Shown: piece by piece, positions 24,596 to 34,643 of the stretch
Position numbering within the stretch: position 1 is the first letter of the stretch
Layout of the letters: every line of letters begins with the position of its first letter
From: an uncultured Eubacteriales bacterium
GTDB lineage: Bacteria; Bacillota; Clostridia; Oscillospirales; Acutalibacteraceae
Length of the DNA: 64,000 bases
NCBI GenBank assembly: GCA_934729465.1
Contig: CAKVEP010000004.1
Location: 62,001 to 126,000 of the forward strand
Direction of reading: 5' to 3'
Notes under the pieces: generated by a model
What the model saw: only the letters and a program-made list of their open reading frames with translations
What the model was told of the DNA's origin: nothing
The model's database searches: none
Program-made: the position numbers and the translations under genes

Positions 24596-25888
24596 GTGTA
24601 TAAATACTTTGACATAGCAATAATAGGAGCCGGAGCGGCAGGTTTAGCTGCTGCCATATCTTCGAGCAGAGTGCTTAAAAAAAATAATGGTAAGCATAGC
24701 GTTGTTATCGTTGAAAAGAGTAAAATGCTTGGCAAAAAAATTTTGGTTACGGGTAATGGCAAATGTAATATATCGAATACACGCATTACACCTGATTTTT
24801 ACTATGGAAATAATCGAGAAATAATTAATGAGATAATAAAAAAGGTTACGGTTAAAGACATAAATAAATTTTTTAATTCGTTGGGTCTTGAAATAAAGTA
24901 TGATAGAGAAAATAGAGCCTACCCAATGAGTGGACAAGCGTGTTCAGTTAGGGACGCAATGCTTTATGAGATTGAATATTTAAATGTTAGTAAATACTGC
25001 GAATTTGATATAAAGTACATAAAAAAAATAAATAATGATTTGTTCGAAATAGGTTCAGACAGTGAAATAATAAGATGTAAAAAGATTATAGTGTGTACGG
25101 GCGGAAAGTCAGCACCGTATGCGGGATATAACGGCGACGGATATAAATATTTATCAGATTTTGGTCACTCGATTACGAAGACGTTTCCGGCGTTGGTTCC
25201 GATAAAATCAAATGATTTATCTTTAAAACGTTTAAAAGGTGTTAGATGGACGTGTAGAGTAAATCTTTTAGCGGATAATACTGTAATAAAATCTGAATTG
25301 GGAGAAGTCCAATTCAACGAAAATAATTTGTCAGGCATATGTATATTCCAAATTTCAAGGTTGGCTTCAGAATATATTGCAACGTCAAAAATAGGTAATA
25401 AAAAATATAACAGTGTTAAAATTAGCTTGGATTTGTTCCCCGATTACAATTTTAAAGAACTGGAAAATATGCTGCTTGAAAGAGCAAAAAAATTGTCTCA
25501 CATTTCAGCCGAAAACTTTATGATGGGTATTATAAATAATAAGCTTGGAGCGGAATTGCTAAAAAAATCTAATATTTTGAAAACTAAAAAAACAGCGGGT
25601 AAAATTAAGAGTAGCGAAATAAGGAGTTTAGCGGAGATTTGTAAAAGATTTGAATTTAAAGTGGACGGCGTTATGGATTGGCGAAATTCACAGGTAACAG
25701 CCGGGGGAGCTGTTTTAAAAGAGTTCGATAAGGATAGTTTAGAATCTAAAAAAGTAAAAGGATTGTATTGCGCGGGGGAAATTCTTGATGTTGACGGTGT
25801 ATGTGGAGGCTATAATTTACACTGGGCATGGGTTTCGGGATGTATAGCAGGTGTTGGCGCTGCAAATAGCGTTATAAATAGAGCGTAA
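24596..25888 (+). CDS. HI0933/YhiN-family FAD-dependent oxidoreductase
   Basis: 430-aa flavoprotein of the HI0933 (BaiN/YhiN-like) family; its physiological reaction is not established. The N-terminal Rossmann motif IAIIGAGAAGLAAA (about residues 7-20) binds FAD; GKKILVTGNGKCNISN (about 45-60) is the family hallmark; VCTGGKSAP and the C-terminal GLYCAGEILDVDGVCGGYNLHWAW (in parts) close the FAD site. GTG 24596 starts the protein; GGGTG about 10 bases upstream is a moderate ribosome site. It follows the methyltransferase by 32 bases but is a widespread chromosomal gene, so it marks the right edge of the restriction cassette. A second flavoprotein follows. Confidence 0.9.
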   Translation: MYKYFDIAIIGAGAAGLAAAISSSRVLKKNNGKHSVVIVEKSKMLGKKILVTGNGKCNISNTRITPDFYYGNNREIINEIIKKVTVKDINKFFNSLGLEIKYDRENRAYPMSGQACSVRDAMLYEIEYLNVSKYCEFDIKYIKKINNDLFEIGSDSEIIRCKKIIVCTGGKSAPYAGYNGDGYKYLSDFGHSITKTFPALVPIKSNDLSLKRLKGVRWTCRVNLLADNTVIKSELGEVQFNENNLSGICIFQISRLASEYIATSKIGNKKYNSVKISLDLFPDYNFKELENMLLERAKKLSHISAENFMMGIINNKLGAELLKKSNILKTKKTAGKIKSSEIRSLAEICKRFEFKVDGVMDWRNSQVTAGGAVLKEFDKDSLESKKVKGLYCAGEILDVDGVCGGYNLHWAWVSGCIAGVGAANSVINRA

Positions 25889-25920
25889 TTTATTAAAGTG
25901 AGGCAGTAAGGTGAGATTGT

Positions 25921-27504
25921 ATGTTAAGGATTTATAATATACCTGTATCAATAGAGGAGGGCGACGAGCCGCTAAAAAATATAGTTTCGAGATATTTGAA
26001 AGTGTCTTCAAAGAGTATAAAAAAAGCGGTACTTTATAAAAAATCCATAGACGCACGAAATAAGGATAAAATTCATTTCATTTTTTGTGTTGACATAGAA
26101 GTTGATTCAGAAGATAAAATTATAAAAACCGCTAAAAAGAAAAAGATAGAGAAAGTGAAAAAATACGAGTATCAAATAAAAGTAAACAAAAATTTAAGTA
26201 AAAGACCGGTGGTAGTAGGGTTCGGACCGGCTGGTATATTTGCAGGATTAAGTCTTGCACAAGCAGGGCAAAATCCAATTATAATAGAACGAGGCTCTGA
26301 TGTTGACGAAAGGACAAAAGACGTTGAAAATTTTTGGAAAAATGGAAAATTAAATGTAAATTCAAACGTACAGTTCGGAGAAGGCGGTGCAGGCACATTC
26401 TCAGACGGAAAACTTAACACCGGAACGAAAGATGTTCGGTCTAGGAAGGTGTTACAAGAATTTGTTGAGTCAGGAGCTCCAAAAGAAATATTGTATAATG
26501 CAAAGCCTCATATAGGAACGGATAAATTAAAAACAACAATAAAAAACATTAGGAAAAAGATAATTACCCTAGGAGGACAAGTTAGATTTAATACAAAGCT
26601 TGTTGATATAGTAATTAGTAATAATGAGGTTGAGGGAGTTATTGTTGAGGGAGAAAAGGGAACCGAAGAAATAAAAACCGACAACGTAATTTTAGCTCTT
26701 GGTCACAGTGCAAGAGATACATTTGAAATGCTTTTAAGCAAAAAAATATTATTAGAGCCCAAAAATTTTTCAGTTGGTGTCAGAATAGAACATCTTCAAT
26801 CTGATATAAACAAAAGCCAGTATGGAGATAGTGGTGTTAGCAGTAAGCTGGGGGCGGCAGACTATAAATTGTCAACTCACTTGAAAAACGGAAGAGGAGT
26901 GTACACGTTTTGTATGTGTCCCGGAGGAAAGGTTGTTGCGGCAGCGTCGGAGTGTAACGGCGTTGTTACGAATGGAATGAGTGAATTTTCACGCAGCGAA
27001 AAAAATGCAAATAGCGCAGTTTTAGTGGGAGTATCGCCCAGCGATTTTAAAGATGATAGTCCATTAGCAGGGGTTGAGTTCCAAAGAGAGATTGAAAGAA
27101 ATGCATACCTTATTGGCGGGGAAAATTATTTTGCTCCGGCGCAATGCTTTGGAGATTTTCTGATTGGAAAAGAAACGAAATCTTTTAAAGAGGTTTTGCC
27201 TAGTTATGCTCCGGGAGTAAAATTATGTGATTTAGCAAAAATTTTTCCGGATTACGTAGTTGAATCTTTGAAAATGGGTATTATTGAAATGGACAAACAT
27301 TTAAAAGGGTTTGCAAGTCATAGTGCTGTTTTGACAGGACCTGAAACACGTAGTTCGTCGCCTGTTAGAATATTAAGAAATGAAAATCAGGAGTCGGTGT
27401 CTGTGAAGGGACTTTATCCTTGCGGTGAGGGAGCCGGGTATGCCGGGGGGATAATATCAGCAGCTGTTGATGGAATAAGGTGTGCTGAAAGCGTTATGCG
27501 ATGA
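25921..27504 (+). CDS. FAD-dependent dehydrogenase (COG2509 type)
   Basis: 527-aa NAD(P)/FAD-dependent oxidoreductase of a conserved, uncharacterised Firmicute family. An N-terminal domain of about 90 residues with Lys-rich sequence precedes the Rossmann fold VVGFGPAGIFAGLSLAQAG (about 99-117). Further blocks are GGAGTFSDGKLNTG, LALGHSARDTFEML, FCMCPGGKVVAAASE and, near the end, LTGPETRSSSPVRILR and GLYPCGEGAGYAGGI, the last being the FAD-closing motif. AAGGTGAG precedes ATG 25921 by about 7 bases. Proposed roles (tRNA- or quinone-linked) are unproven. A terminator lies at 27518, separating it from addB. Confidence 0.88.
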   Translation: MLRIYNIPVSIEEGDEPLKNIVSRYLKVSSKSIKKAVLYKKSIDARNKDKIHFIFCVDIEVDSEDKIIKTAKKKKIEKVKKYEYQIKVNKNLSKRPVVVGFGPAGIFAGLSLAQAGQNPIIIERGSDVDERTKDVENFWKNGKLNVNSNVQFGEGGAGTFSDGKLNTGTKDVRSRKVLQEFVESGAPKEILYNAKPHIGTDKLKTTIKNIRKKIITLGGQVRFNTKLVDIVISNNEVEGVIVEGEKGTEEIKTDNVILALGHSARDTFEMLLSKKILLEPKNFSVGVRIEHLQSDINKSQYGDSGVSSKLGAADYKLSTHLKNGRGVYTFCMCPGGKVVAAASECNGVVTNGMSEFSRSEKNANSAVLVGVSPSDFKDDSPLAGVEFQREIERNAYLIGGENYFAPAQCFGDFLIGKETKSFKEVLPSYAPGVKLCDLAKIFPDYVVESLKMGIIEMDKHLKGFASHSAVLTGPETRSSSPVRILRNENQESVSVKGLYPCGEGAGYAGGIISAAVDGIRCAESVMR

Positions 27505-27517
27505 TAGCTTAAATTAA

Positions 27518-27550
27518 GGGATGAATACAAATGTATTTATCTCTTTTTTT
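27518..27550 (+). terminator. Terminator before addB
   Basis: GGGATGAATACA and TGTATTTATCTC form a 12-bp stem (with G-U pairs) on a 2-base loop and are followed by TTTTTTT. Confidence 0.75.
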
Positions 27551-27613
27551 ATAGTGTTTTTCAAAGTGTAAATATATTATAATTTAAAGTGAGAACGAAA
27601 GGAGAGGGTTCAC

Positions 27614-30600
27614 ATTTTAAATTACATAATAGGACGTTCTGGTAGCGGGAAAACGTCAAAAATACGTGAAATAATTGTTGAAAATATAAAAAATGGAAAC
27701 GATAAAATAATAGTGTTAGTTCCGGAGCAGAACTCATTTGATGCGGAAAAAAATCTTTTAAACTTACTTTCAGAAAAATCTTTTCATAAAATAGAGGTTC
27801 TGAGTTTTACAAGGCTATGTGATTTTGTTTTCAGAAAAGTTGGTCAAAAAAATAAGAAAAAGATAGATGACGGCGGACGTAATATGTTTATGAGTATGGC
27901 AATAGAAAGCGTTAAGTCTGAGCTAAATTTATATAAAAAGAATAGTAATAATATCGAGCTTGTTGAGTTAATGACAGGAGCATTAAAAGAATTTAAAAGG
28001 TCCGGACTCAACGACGCTATACTTTCTGATACGTTTTCAAAGCTTGAAGAGGGTACTTTAAAAGAAAAAGTGCGAGAAACAAAGCTAATACTAAATAAAT
28101 ATACTCAGCTTTTGAGTGATAAATTTTCGGACCCGCTAGATGATTTAGACATTTTAGAAAACTCCTTAAGCGAAAATGACATATTCAGTGGATATACAAT
28201 ATTTTTAGACGAATTTAATGGTTTTACTTCGCAGCAATTAAATGTTTTAAAGCACATAATATCTCAGTCGAAAGATGTTTATATTACTTTTTCATCAGAT
28301 GAAAATGTAAAATCAAATATAGTGAATATGGAGCTGTTTTCTTCTGTTCATAAAACTATAAAATCAGTAACAGAGATAGCCAACGAGTGTGGAATAAAAA
28401 ATATAAATACGATTAAGTTGGAATGTTGCAAAAGGTTTAAAAATGAAAATCTTAAAAAAATTGAAAAGAATGTGTTTAGGTCAAACAAAGAAAAATTTTT
28501 AGATGAACCTTCCAGTATAGTTATATTTAATGCGTGCAATGTGTACGAAGAATGCGACTTTGTGGCTAGAGAGATAAAAAGAAACATAATGGATTTTGGA
28601 TACAGGTATAAAGACTTTGCTGTAATAGGGAGAAATGCTTGTGACTATTCTGAAATTATTGAAAATGTTTTTAAAAAATATAAAATAAAATATTTTTTTG
28701 ATGAACCGGAATCAATTTCGAGTAAAGGATTAATGAGTTTAGCATTGTCAGCGTTCGACGTGATACATTCAAATTACGGTGCCAACGAAGTGTTTAGATA
28801 TTTAAAAACAGGTCTTGTCGGATTCACAACCGATGAAATTTCAATAATAGAAAACTATGTGTTGCTCTGGGATATAAAAGGTGAAAAATGGAAGGAGGAT
28901 TTTACGTTTAATCCGGAAGGCTTTGGAGCGGAGGAAGACGATGAATCTCAAGAAAAGCTTGAATTGATAAACGATATACGTGGAAAAGTATTTGAGCCTC
29001 TATCTAACTTTGCAAAGAGGATAAAAAAATCAACGGGAAAATCTATAGCAAAGGCGTTGTATTTACTTTTAGAAGAAGTAAATGTTGGGGAAAATATAAG
29101 AAAATTTTGTGAAGAATTAAAAGAAGAAGGTAAATTGTCAGAAGCGGAAGAACAGTCACGCTTATGGGACATATTAATGGAGTCGATAAATCAAACGGCG
29201 GTGGTGCTGGGTGATGACAAAATAACTTCAAAAAGATACATTGAATTATTGCAGGTTGTGATAGATTCCGGAGACATATCATTTATTCCGAGAGGTCTTG
29301 ATGAAGTAATTATAGGGTCTGTTGATAAAATAAGAGTGTCTGAACCAAAGGTAGTTTTTCTGGTAGGAGCAGTGGAGGGAGAGTTTCCGAGAACACCTGT
29401 GCAGGCAGGAATATTTAGTGATGTTGAAAGAAAAAAATTAATATCAATGGGGCTTAATTTATATGACACGCTTGATGAAATATCGCTGCACGAAAGATTT
29501 CTTGCATACTTTGCGTTAACAAGACCATCAGAAAAATTATACGTAAGCTGGGCATCTTCCAACATGAATGGTACAGATAAATTACCGTCAGAAATCATTA
29601 AAGAAATTAAAAGGGTTTATCCTAACTGTAAGATTCAGGATAAGTACAACATTAATTTTTTAGAAAATTTTTGGGCTGAAAAACCATCCTTTGAGATTTG
29701 TGCAAGAAATTGGAATAGCGAGTCTGAAATTATTTCTACTGTAAAAAGCTACTTCGAGAATAATAGTGAGTATCAAAAGCAAATCGAGGCTATAGATAGG
29801 GTAATAAAAAATGAGCCTCTGAATTTTAAAGAGCCTCAAAATGCTAAAGATTTATTTGGAGAAAAAATAAGAGTGTCGGCTTCGCAGATAGAAAAATATT
29901 ATTCATGTAAATTCTTTTACTTCTGTAAATATGGCTTGAAGGCAAAGGAGAGAAAACCTGCTAAGTTTAATGCGTTGGAATACGGAAGTTTAATACATTT
30001 TATTTTAGAGTATGTGTTTTCAAACTACAAAATGGAAGATTTATTTGAAACTAAAGATAGCGATATAAAAAAAATAATAAATGATTGTATGCAAAAATAC
30101 GTATGCGACAAACTAGGTGGACTCGAAAATAAACCTTCAAGATTTAAATATTTGTATTTGAGATGTTCGCAGGCGGCAAGCGTTTTGGTTAGACGTATAA
30201 TTAATGAATTTAAGCAAAGTAGTTTTGTTCCGTGTGGATACGAAGCTGAAATTTCTAAATACGGAGATATAAGACCCTTAAAAATAAAGCTTAGCGACGG
30301 GAGTTTAGTTGAGGTTGAAGGAAAAGTAGATAGAATTGATGTTATGAATCTAAATGAAAGAAACTACATTAGGGTAGTGGATTATAAAACCGGGAAAAAG
30401 GATTTTAAACTTATAGATGTGCTATATGGATTAAATATGCAAATGATAGTTTACATGACGGCAATTAATAATAACGGATATAAAAATTATAAAAATATCG
30501 TCCCTGCGGGAGTCTTATATATGCCAGCGATTAAACCGGTGGTTGGGGCAGAATTATCTGACGACGATAAAAAATTAGATTCGGAGTTAAGAAAAAAATT

Positions 30601-30988
30601 GTGTATGAACGGTATAGTTTTAGACAATGTTGATGTAATCGAAGGAATGGAAAAGGAAGGTAAATCGGTGTTTATACCCGTTGGAATAAAAGACGGTAAA
30701 ATTAAGAAAAGCGATAGTATTGTAAGCCTTGCACAAATGGGTATATTAATGAGATATGTTGAAAAGCTCATAAGGGAAATGGGAGAAAGCTTAAGACAAG
30801 GAGAAGTGTGTTCAAATCCTTTAGCTGTTGGCGAAACAAATTCATGTCAGTGGTGTCCTTACGGGAGTGTGTGTGGGTTTGAAGACGAAAAAAAGATTAA
30901 AGTTGCCAAGGGATACAAAACATCAGAAATATATGAAAAAATGAGGGGAGAAAACGTTAACGATGAGCAAGAGAACGTGGACGACTAG
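27614..30988 (+). CDS. addB: AddB: ATP-dependent helicase/nuclease subunit B
   Basis: Second subunit of the AddAB enzyme that resects double-strand breaks and responds to Chi. 1124 aa if started at ATT 27614. Walker A GRSGSGKTS lies at residues 6-14, upstream of the first ordinary start codon in frame (GTG 27713); an in-frame stop lies at 27590-27592 and no ATG, GTG or TTG occurs between. AAAGGAGAGGG just before makes ATT the best start. The C-terminal nuclease motif VEGKVDRID...VVDYKTGKK and the iron-sulphur cysteines (one in YYSCKFF, three in SCQWCPYGSVC at the end) are intact. The 3' end overlaps addA by 26 bases. Confidence 0.92.
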   Translation: MLNYIIGRSGSGKTSKIREIIVENIKNGNDKIIVLVPEQNSFDAEKNLLNLLSEKSFHKIEVLSFTRLCDFVFRKVGQKNKKKIDDGGRNMFMSMAIESVKSELNLYKKNSNNIELVELMTGALKEFKRSGLNDAILSDTFSKLEEGTLKEKVRETKLILNKYTQLLSDKFSDPLDDLDILENSLSENDIFSGYTIFLDEFNGFTSQQLNVLKHIISQSKDVYITFSSDENVKSNIVNMELFSSVHKTIKSVTEIANECGIKNINTIKLECCKRFKNENLKKIEKNVFRSNKEKFLDEPSSIVIFNACNVYEECDFVAREIKRNIMDFGYRYKDFAVIGRNACDYSEIIENVFKKYKIKYFFDEPESISSKGLMSLALSAFDVIHSNYGANEVFRYLKTGLVGFTTDEISIIENYVLLWDIKGEKWKEDFTFNPEGFGAEEDDESQEKLELINDIRGKVFEPLSNFAKRIKKSTGKSIAKALYLLLEEVNVGENIRKFCEELKEEGKLSEAEEQSRLWDILMESINQTAVVLGDDKITSKRYIELLQVVIDSGDISFIPRGLDEVIIGSVDKIRVSEPKVVFLVGAVEGEFPRTPVQAGIFSDVERKKLISMGLNLYDTLDEISLHERFLAYFALTRPSEKLYVSWASSNMNGTDKLPSEIIKEIKRVYPNCKIQDKYNINFLENFWAEKPSFEICARNWNSESEIISTVKSYFENNSEYQKQIEAIDRVIKNEPLNFKEPQNAKDLFGEKIRVSASQIEKYYSCKFFYFCKYGLKAKERKPAKFNALEYGSLIHFILEYVFSNYKMEDLFETKDSDIKKIINDCMQKYVCDKLGGLENKPSRFKYLYLRCSQAASVLVRRIINEFKQSSFVPCGYEAEISKYGDIRPLKIKLSDGSLVEVEGKVDRIDVMNLNERNYIRVVDYKTGKKDFKLIDVLYGLNMQMIVYMTAINNNGYKNYKNIVPAGVLYMPAIKPVVGAELSDDDKKLDSELRKKLCMNGIVLDNVDVIEGMEKEGKSVFIPVGIKDGKIKKSDSIVSLAQMGILMRYVEKLIREMGESLRQGEVCSNPLAVGETNSCQWCPYGSVCGFEDEKKIKVAKGYKTSEIYEKMRGENVNDEQENVDD

Positions 30989-33900
30989 TCAAAAAAATGC
31001 GATAGAGCTTAGAAAGGGTACAGTATTAGTATCAGCAGCGGCGGGTTCCGGAAAGACGGCTGTTTTGGTTCAGAGAATAATTGAAAAGATAACAGATTCT
31101 AAAAGCCCATGCGATGCAGACAAGCTCTTGGTTGTAACGTTTACGAAAGCAGCTGCGGCAGAAATGAAAGAACGTATATCTTCAAAAATTGCGGAGATGA
31201 TAGAAGAAAATTATAGTAATATCCACCTCAGAAAGCAGCAATTACTATTGAAAAGGGCTAAAATAGGAACGATACACAGTTTTTGTGCTGACATTGTGAG
31301 AGAGAACTTTTACAGACTAGGTATATCTCCAAACTTTAAAATATCAGATGACAACGAAACATTAGTATTAAAAGAAGTTGCCATTGAGAATGTGATAAAT
31401 AAGCTTTATGAAAAGTCAAGTCCGGGGTTTTTAAATATAGTTGAAATGTTTAGTAAAGATAAAGACGACTCAGGATTACTAAAAATAATAGAACAAATAT
31501 ATAATTTTATTCAGGCGTATCCGTTTCCCGATGAGTGGATGGATAGTAATGTTAGTATGTATAAAGAGAGTGATGATTTCTGCGATACCTCCTGGGGAAA
31601 AGTGATGATAAACTACTTACTCGATACGATGGATTATTGCTTAGAGCTAACAGAAAATTCAATTGAACTTTGCGATGAAGACGATAAAATAAAAAATGCA
31701 TACCTTGAAGCATTAAAGTCAGACATGGTTAATATACAAATGGTTTTATCTTCGACTGAAAAAGGTAATTGGGACGACGTTGTTTCTTCCATAGAAAAAT
31801 TTAATTTCGCTTCATTAAAAAGCTTGAGGGGCTATGGAGACAACGCTGTTGCAATAAAAATAAAAGGTAACAGAGAGGCAGTAAAATCTCTTTTAGAGAA
31901 AAAAATAAAAAAATATTTTTGTATGAAACAAAGTGATATAAATGAAGATAATGTCAAGATTAAAGAAGTAATAGAAGAGTTATTTAATATAGTAAAATTA
32001 TTTAGCGAGGAGTTTCAAAAGCTGAAGCTTGAGAAAAACATAGCTGATTTTAACGACTTGGAGCATTGGATGATAAAGCTTTTAGTTTGCGGTGAAAATG
32101 GAAAATACGAAAAAAGTAGTGTTGCAGAAGAATTGTCAAATGAATTTGATGAGATAATGATAGACGAATGTCAAGACATAAACGAAACTCAAAATATGAT
32201 ATTTAAAATGCTTTCAAGAAACGAGAAAAATTTGTTTATGGTTGGAGATGTAAAACAAAGCATATACGGCTTTAGACAAGCTATGCCTGAAATATTTTTA
32301 AGTCGTAAAGAGCAATACAAAGAATACTTAAACGGTAATGAAGAAAAATATCCGTTAAAGGTAATATTGGATAGAAATTTTAGAAGTCGTGAGGGAGTAT
32401 TAAACACGGTAAATTTCATATTTAAACAGCTAATGTCTAAAAAGTTCGGAGAAATGGACTACACCGAAGAAGAAAAGCTGAAATACGGCTCTGATTATCC
32501 AGTATCTAAAGAAGCAGACACTCAGATTAATATAATTGAAAAGCAAGAAAACGATGACAAAATAAGTGATAGTACCCTAGAGGCAAGAGAAATTTCTGAA
32601 ATAATAGCCAAAATGATAAGCGAGGGGAAAGAGGTAAGAGATGGCGACACAACAAGAAAAGTAACCTATAGAGATTTTTGTATACTTCTAAGAAGTGCGA
32701 ATAAACAGGCAGAAGAGTATGCAGAAGAGCTTTACAATTGTGGAATACCCTCTTGGTGCGAATCTAAGGGAAAATTTTTCGGAACAGTTGAAGTGTCTGT
32801 GATGCTTTCCCTTTTGAGGGTAATAGACAACCCGATACAAGACATTCCGTTAATTTCTGTTCTTGTAAGTGCGATGTATGGCTTCACTCCCGATGATTTA
32901 GCTAAAATCAGGATAAAGGACAGAGTTTCACCGCTATACTTTGCCCTTAAAAAGTATAGCGAAAATGGAGATGAGAGATGTAAAAAATTCCTGAGCGATT
33001 TGGACGAATACAGAAAGCTGTCTGTTATGATGAGACCAAACAAACTCATAAATTACATTTACGACAAAACTGGATATTTAGCGATAGTACAAGCAATGGA
33101 GAACGGCGAAATAAGACTTTCAAATCTTCGTATGCTAGCGGAATATGCTGGTAAGTATGAAGGGGAGGCGTATAAGGGACTTTCGGGGTTCATACGTTTT
33201 ATAGATAAAATTCAAGAGCAGAAATCGGATTTAACGCCAGCCTCGGCAATATCAGAAACAGCAAATGTAGTGAGAATAATGAGCATACATAGGTCGAAAG
33301 GACTTGAATTTCCGATTTGTATATTAGCCGGCTGCTCAAGGAAATTCCACAATGAAAAAGAAAATGTTTTAATAGATAATAAACTTGGTCTGGGAATGAA
33401 ACTCAGAAATGAAAGTAATACAATTGAACGTCAAACGATGATTAGACAAGCTGTATCTTTAAAATTGAAAGCAGAAAGTCTTTCTGAAGAGCTAAGAGTA
33501 CTTTACGTTGCGCTGACCAGAGCTAAAGAAAAATTAGTGATAGTAATGACCGTGAAGAGCTTAGAAGACAAAGTAAAAAAGCTTTCGCTTGGAAATATGA
33601 AAAAAATAAATATTTCACCCGGTAAGCTAATAAACAATACAAACAGTTTTAGTGATTGGATATTACTTAGCGCTTTAAAACATCCGTATTCACATTGTCT
33701 GAGGAAAAATATTTACTTAGAAGAGTCTTTGATTATAGATGAAGACGTATCGGATTGGGAAATAAACGTATCAAACGAAACAAATTATGAGCACCAAGAA
33801 AAAGAAGTTCTGGAAGCAAAACCATCTCCAATAAATCCTAAAACGTTGGAAATAATAAACAAAAGATTTAATTATGTGTATCCTTACGAAAGCTTAGAAG

Positions 33901-34517
33901 AATTACCTGTAAAATTAGCTGCATCACAGGTTTCTCACGGCGCAGAGTGGACGAACTATATAGCAACTTCAAGACCGGCATTTTTATTCAAATCTTCTTT
34001 AACGTCGTCTGAAACGGGAACGGCAAACCATCAATTTTTGCAGTTTGCGGACTATAAAAATACTTTACTTAATTTTGACAAAGAAATAAAAAGACTGTTA
34101 GATAAAGGGTTTATCTCTGAAGAACAAGCGAAAGTTGTGAACAAAAATTCTATACTTAATTTTTTGAACAGTGATTTAGGGAAGCGAATATTGAGTAGTA
34201 AAGATGTGATGAGGGAATATAGATTTTCAGTCAGAGTTCCTGTTTCACAGTATAGTAAAAAATTCGCAAGCGTTAATACTACAGACAATATCATACTTCA
34301 AGGAGCTATAGATTGTGTTTTTGAAGAAAACGGGAAGTATAATATAGTAGACTATAAAACCGATAGGGTGACTGATTCAAAGCAGCTTACTGAAAAATAT
34401 GCGAACCAGCTTGAGATATATAAATATGCTTTTGAAAAGTGTAAGGGTCACGAGGTTAAAGATTGTATAATATATTCGCTTGCGTTGGGAAAGCAAGAAA
34501 TATTGAGAGTAAAATAA
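30963..34517 (+). CDS. addA: AddA: ATP-dependent helicase/nuclease subunit A
   Basis: Motor and nuclease subunit of AddAB. 1184 aa, usual size. UvrD-like motifs: WTTSQKNAIEL (about 6-16), Walker A SAAAGSGKTAVLVQRI (about 24-39), VTFTKAAAAEM, Walker B IDECQDINETQ (Tyr of the common DEYQD is Cys here), GDVKQSIYGFRQA, MSIHRSKGLEFPI, YVALTRAKEKL. The C-terminal RecB-type nuclease domain has GAIDCVFEENGKYNIVDYKTD (in parts: GAIDCVF, VDYKTD) near residues 1115-1140. ATG 30963 lies within the end of addB, ensuring coupled synthesis. No clear terminator follows before the glg leader. Confidence 0.96.
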   Translation: MSKRTWTTSQKNAIELRKGTVLVSAAAGSGKTAVLVQRIIEKITDSKSPCDADKLLVVTFTKAAAAEMKERISSKIAEMIEENYSNIHLRKQQLLLKRAKIGTIHSFCADIVRENFYRLGISPNFKISDDNETLVLKEVAIENVINKLYEKSSPGFLNIVEMFSKDKDDSGLLKIIEQIYNFIQAYPFPDEWMDSNVSMYKESDDFCDTSWGKVMINYLLDTMDYCLELTENSIELCDEDDKIKNAYLEALKSDMVNIQMVLSSTEKGNWDDVVSSIEKFNFASLKSLRGYGDNAVAIKIKGNREAVKSLLEKKIKKYFCMKQSDINEDNVKIKEVIEELFNIVKLFSEEFQKLKLEKNIADFNDLEHWMIKLLVCGENGKYEKSSVAEELSNEFDEIMIDECQDINETQNMIFKMLSRNEKNLFMVGDVKQSIYGFRQAMPEIFLSRKEQYKEYLNGNEEKYPLKVILDRNFRSREGVLNTVNFIFKQLMSKKFGEMDYTEEEKLKYGSDYPVSKEADTQINIIEKQENDDKISDSTLEAREISEIIAKMISEGKEVRDGDTTRKVTYRDFCILLRSANKQAEEYAEELYNCGIPSWCESKGKFFGTVEVSVMLSLLRVIDNPIQDIPLISVLVSAMYGFTPDDLAKIRIKDRVSPLYFALKKYSENGDERCKKFLSDLDEYRKLSVMMRPNKLINYIYDKTGYLAIVQAMENGEIRLSNLRMLAEYAGKYEGEAYKGLSGFIRFIDKIQEQKSDLTPASAISETANVVRIMSIHRSKGLEFPICILAGCSRKFHNEKENVLIDNKLGLGMKLRNESNTIERQTMIRQAVSLKLKAESLSEELRVLYVALTRAKEKLVIVMTVKSLEDKVKKLSLGNMKKINISPGKLINNTNSFSDWILLSALKHPYSHCLRKNIYLEESLIIDEDVSDWEINVSNETNYEHQEKEVLEAKPSPINPKTLEIINKRFNYVYPYESLEELPVKLAASQVSHGAEWTNYIATSRPAFLFKSSLTSSETGTANHQFLQFADYKNTLLNFDKEIKRLLDKGFISEEQAKVVNKNSILNFLNSDLGKRILSSKDVMREYRFSVRVPVSQYSKKFASVNTTDNIILQGAIDCVFEENGKYNIVDYKTDRVTDSKQLTEKYANQLEIYKYAFEKCKGHEVKDCIIYSLALGKQEILRVK

Positions 34518-34598
34518 AACAAATAAAATAATTGTAAAACACTTAAATTGTGAATATCAGCGATATAATAAAAGGAGGAATTTTATTAGGACAAAGGC

Positions 34599-34617
34599 AG
34601 TATATATTTAATATATA
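34599..34617. promoter_or_regulatory. Inverted repeat in the glg leader
   Basis: GTATATAT and ATATATAC flank TTA (8-bp arms), between a TATAAT-like -10 (34564-34569) and the glgB start. It could be an operator or a weak RNA hairpin; AT-rich, so chance is possible. Confidence 0.35.
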
Positions 34618-34643
34618 CGTAAACATAAAGGAGATAGATACGC

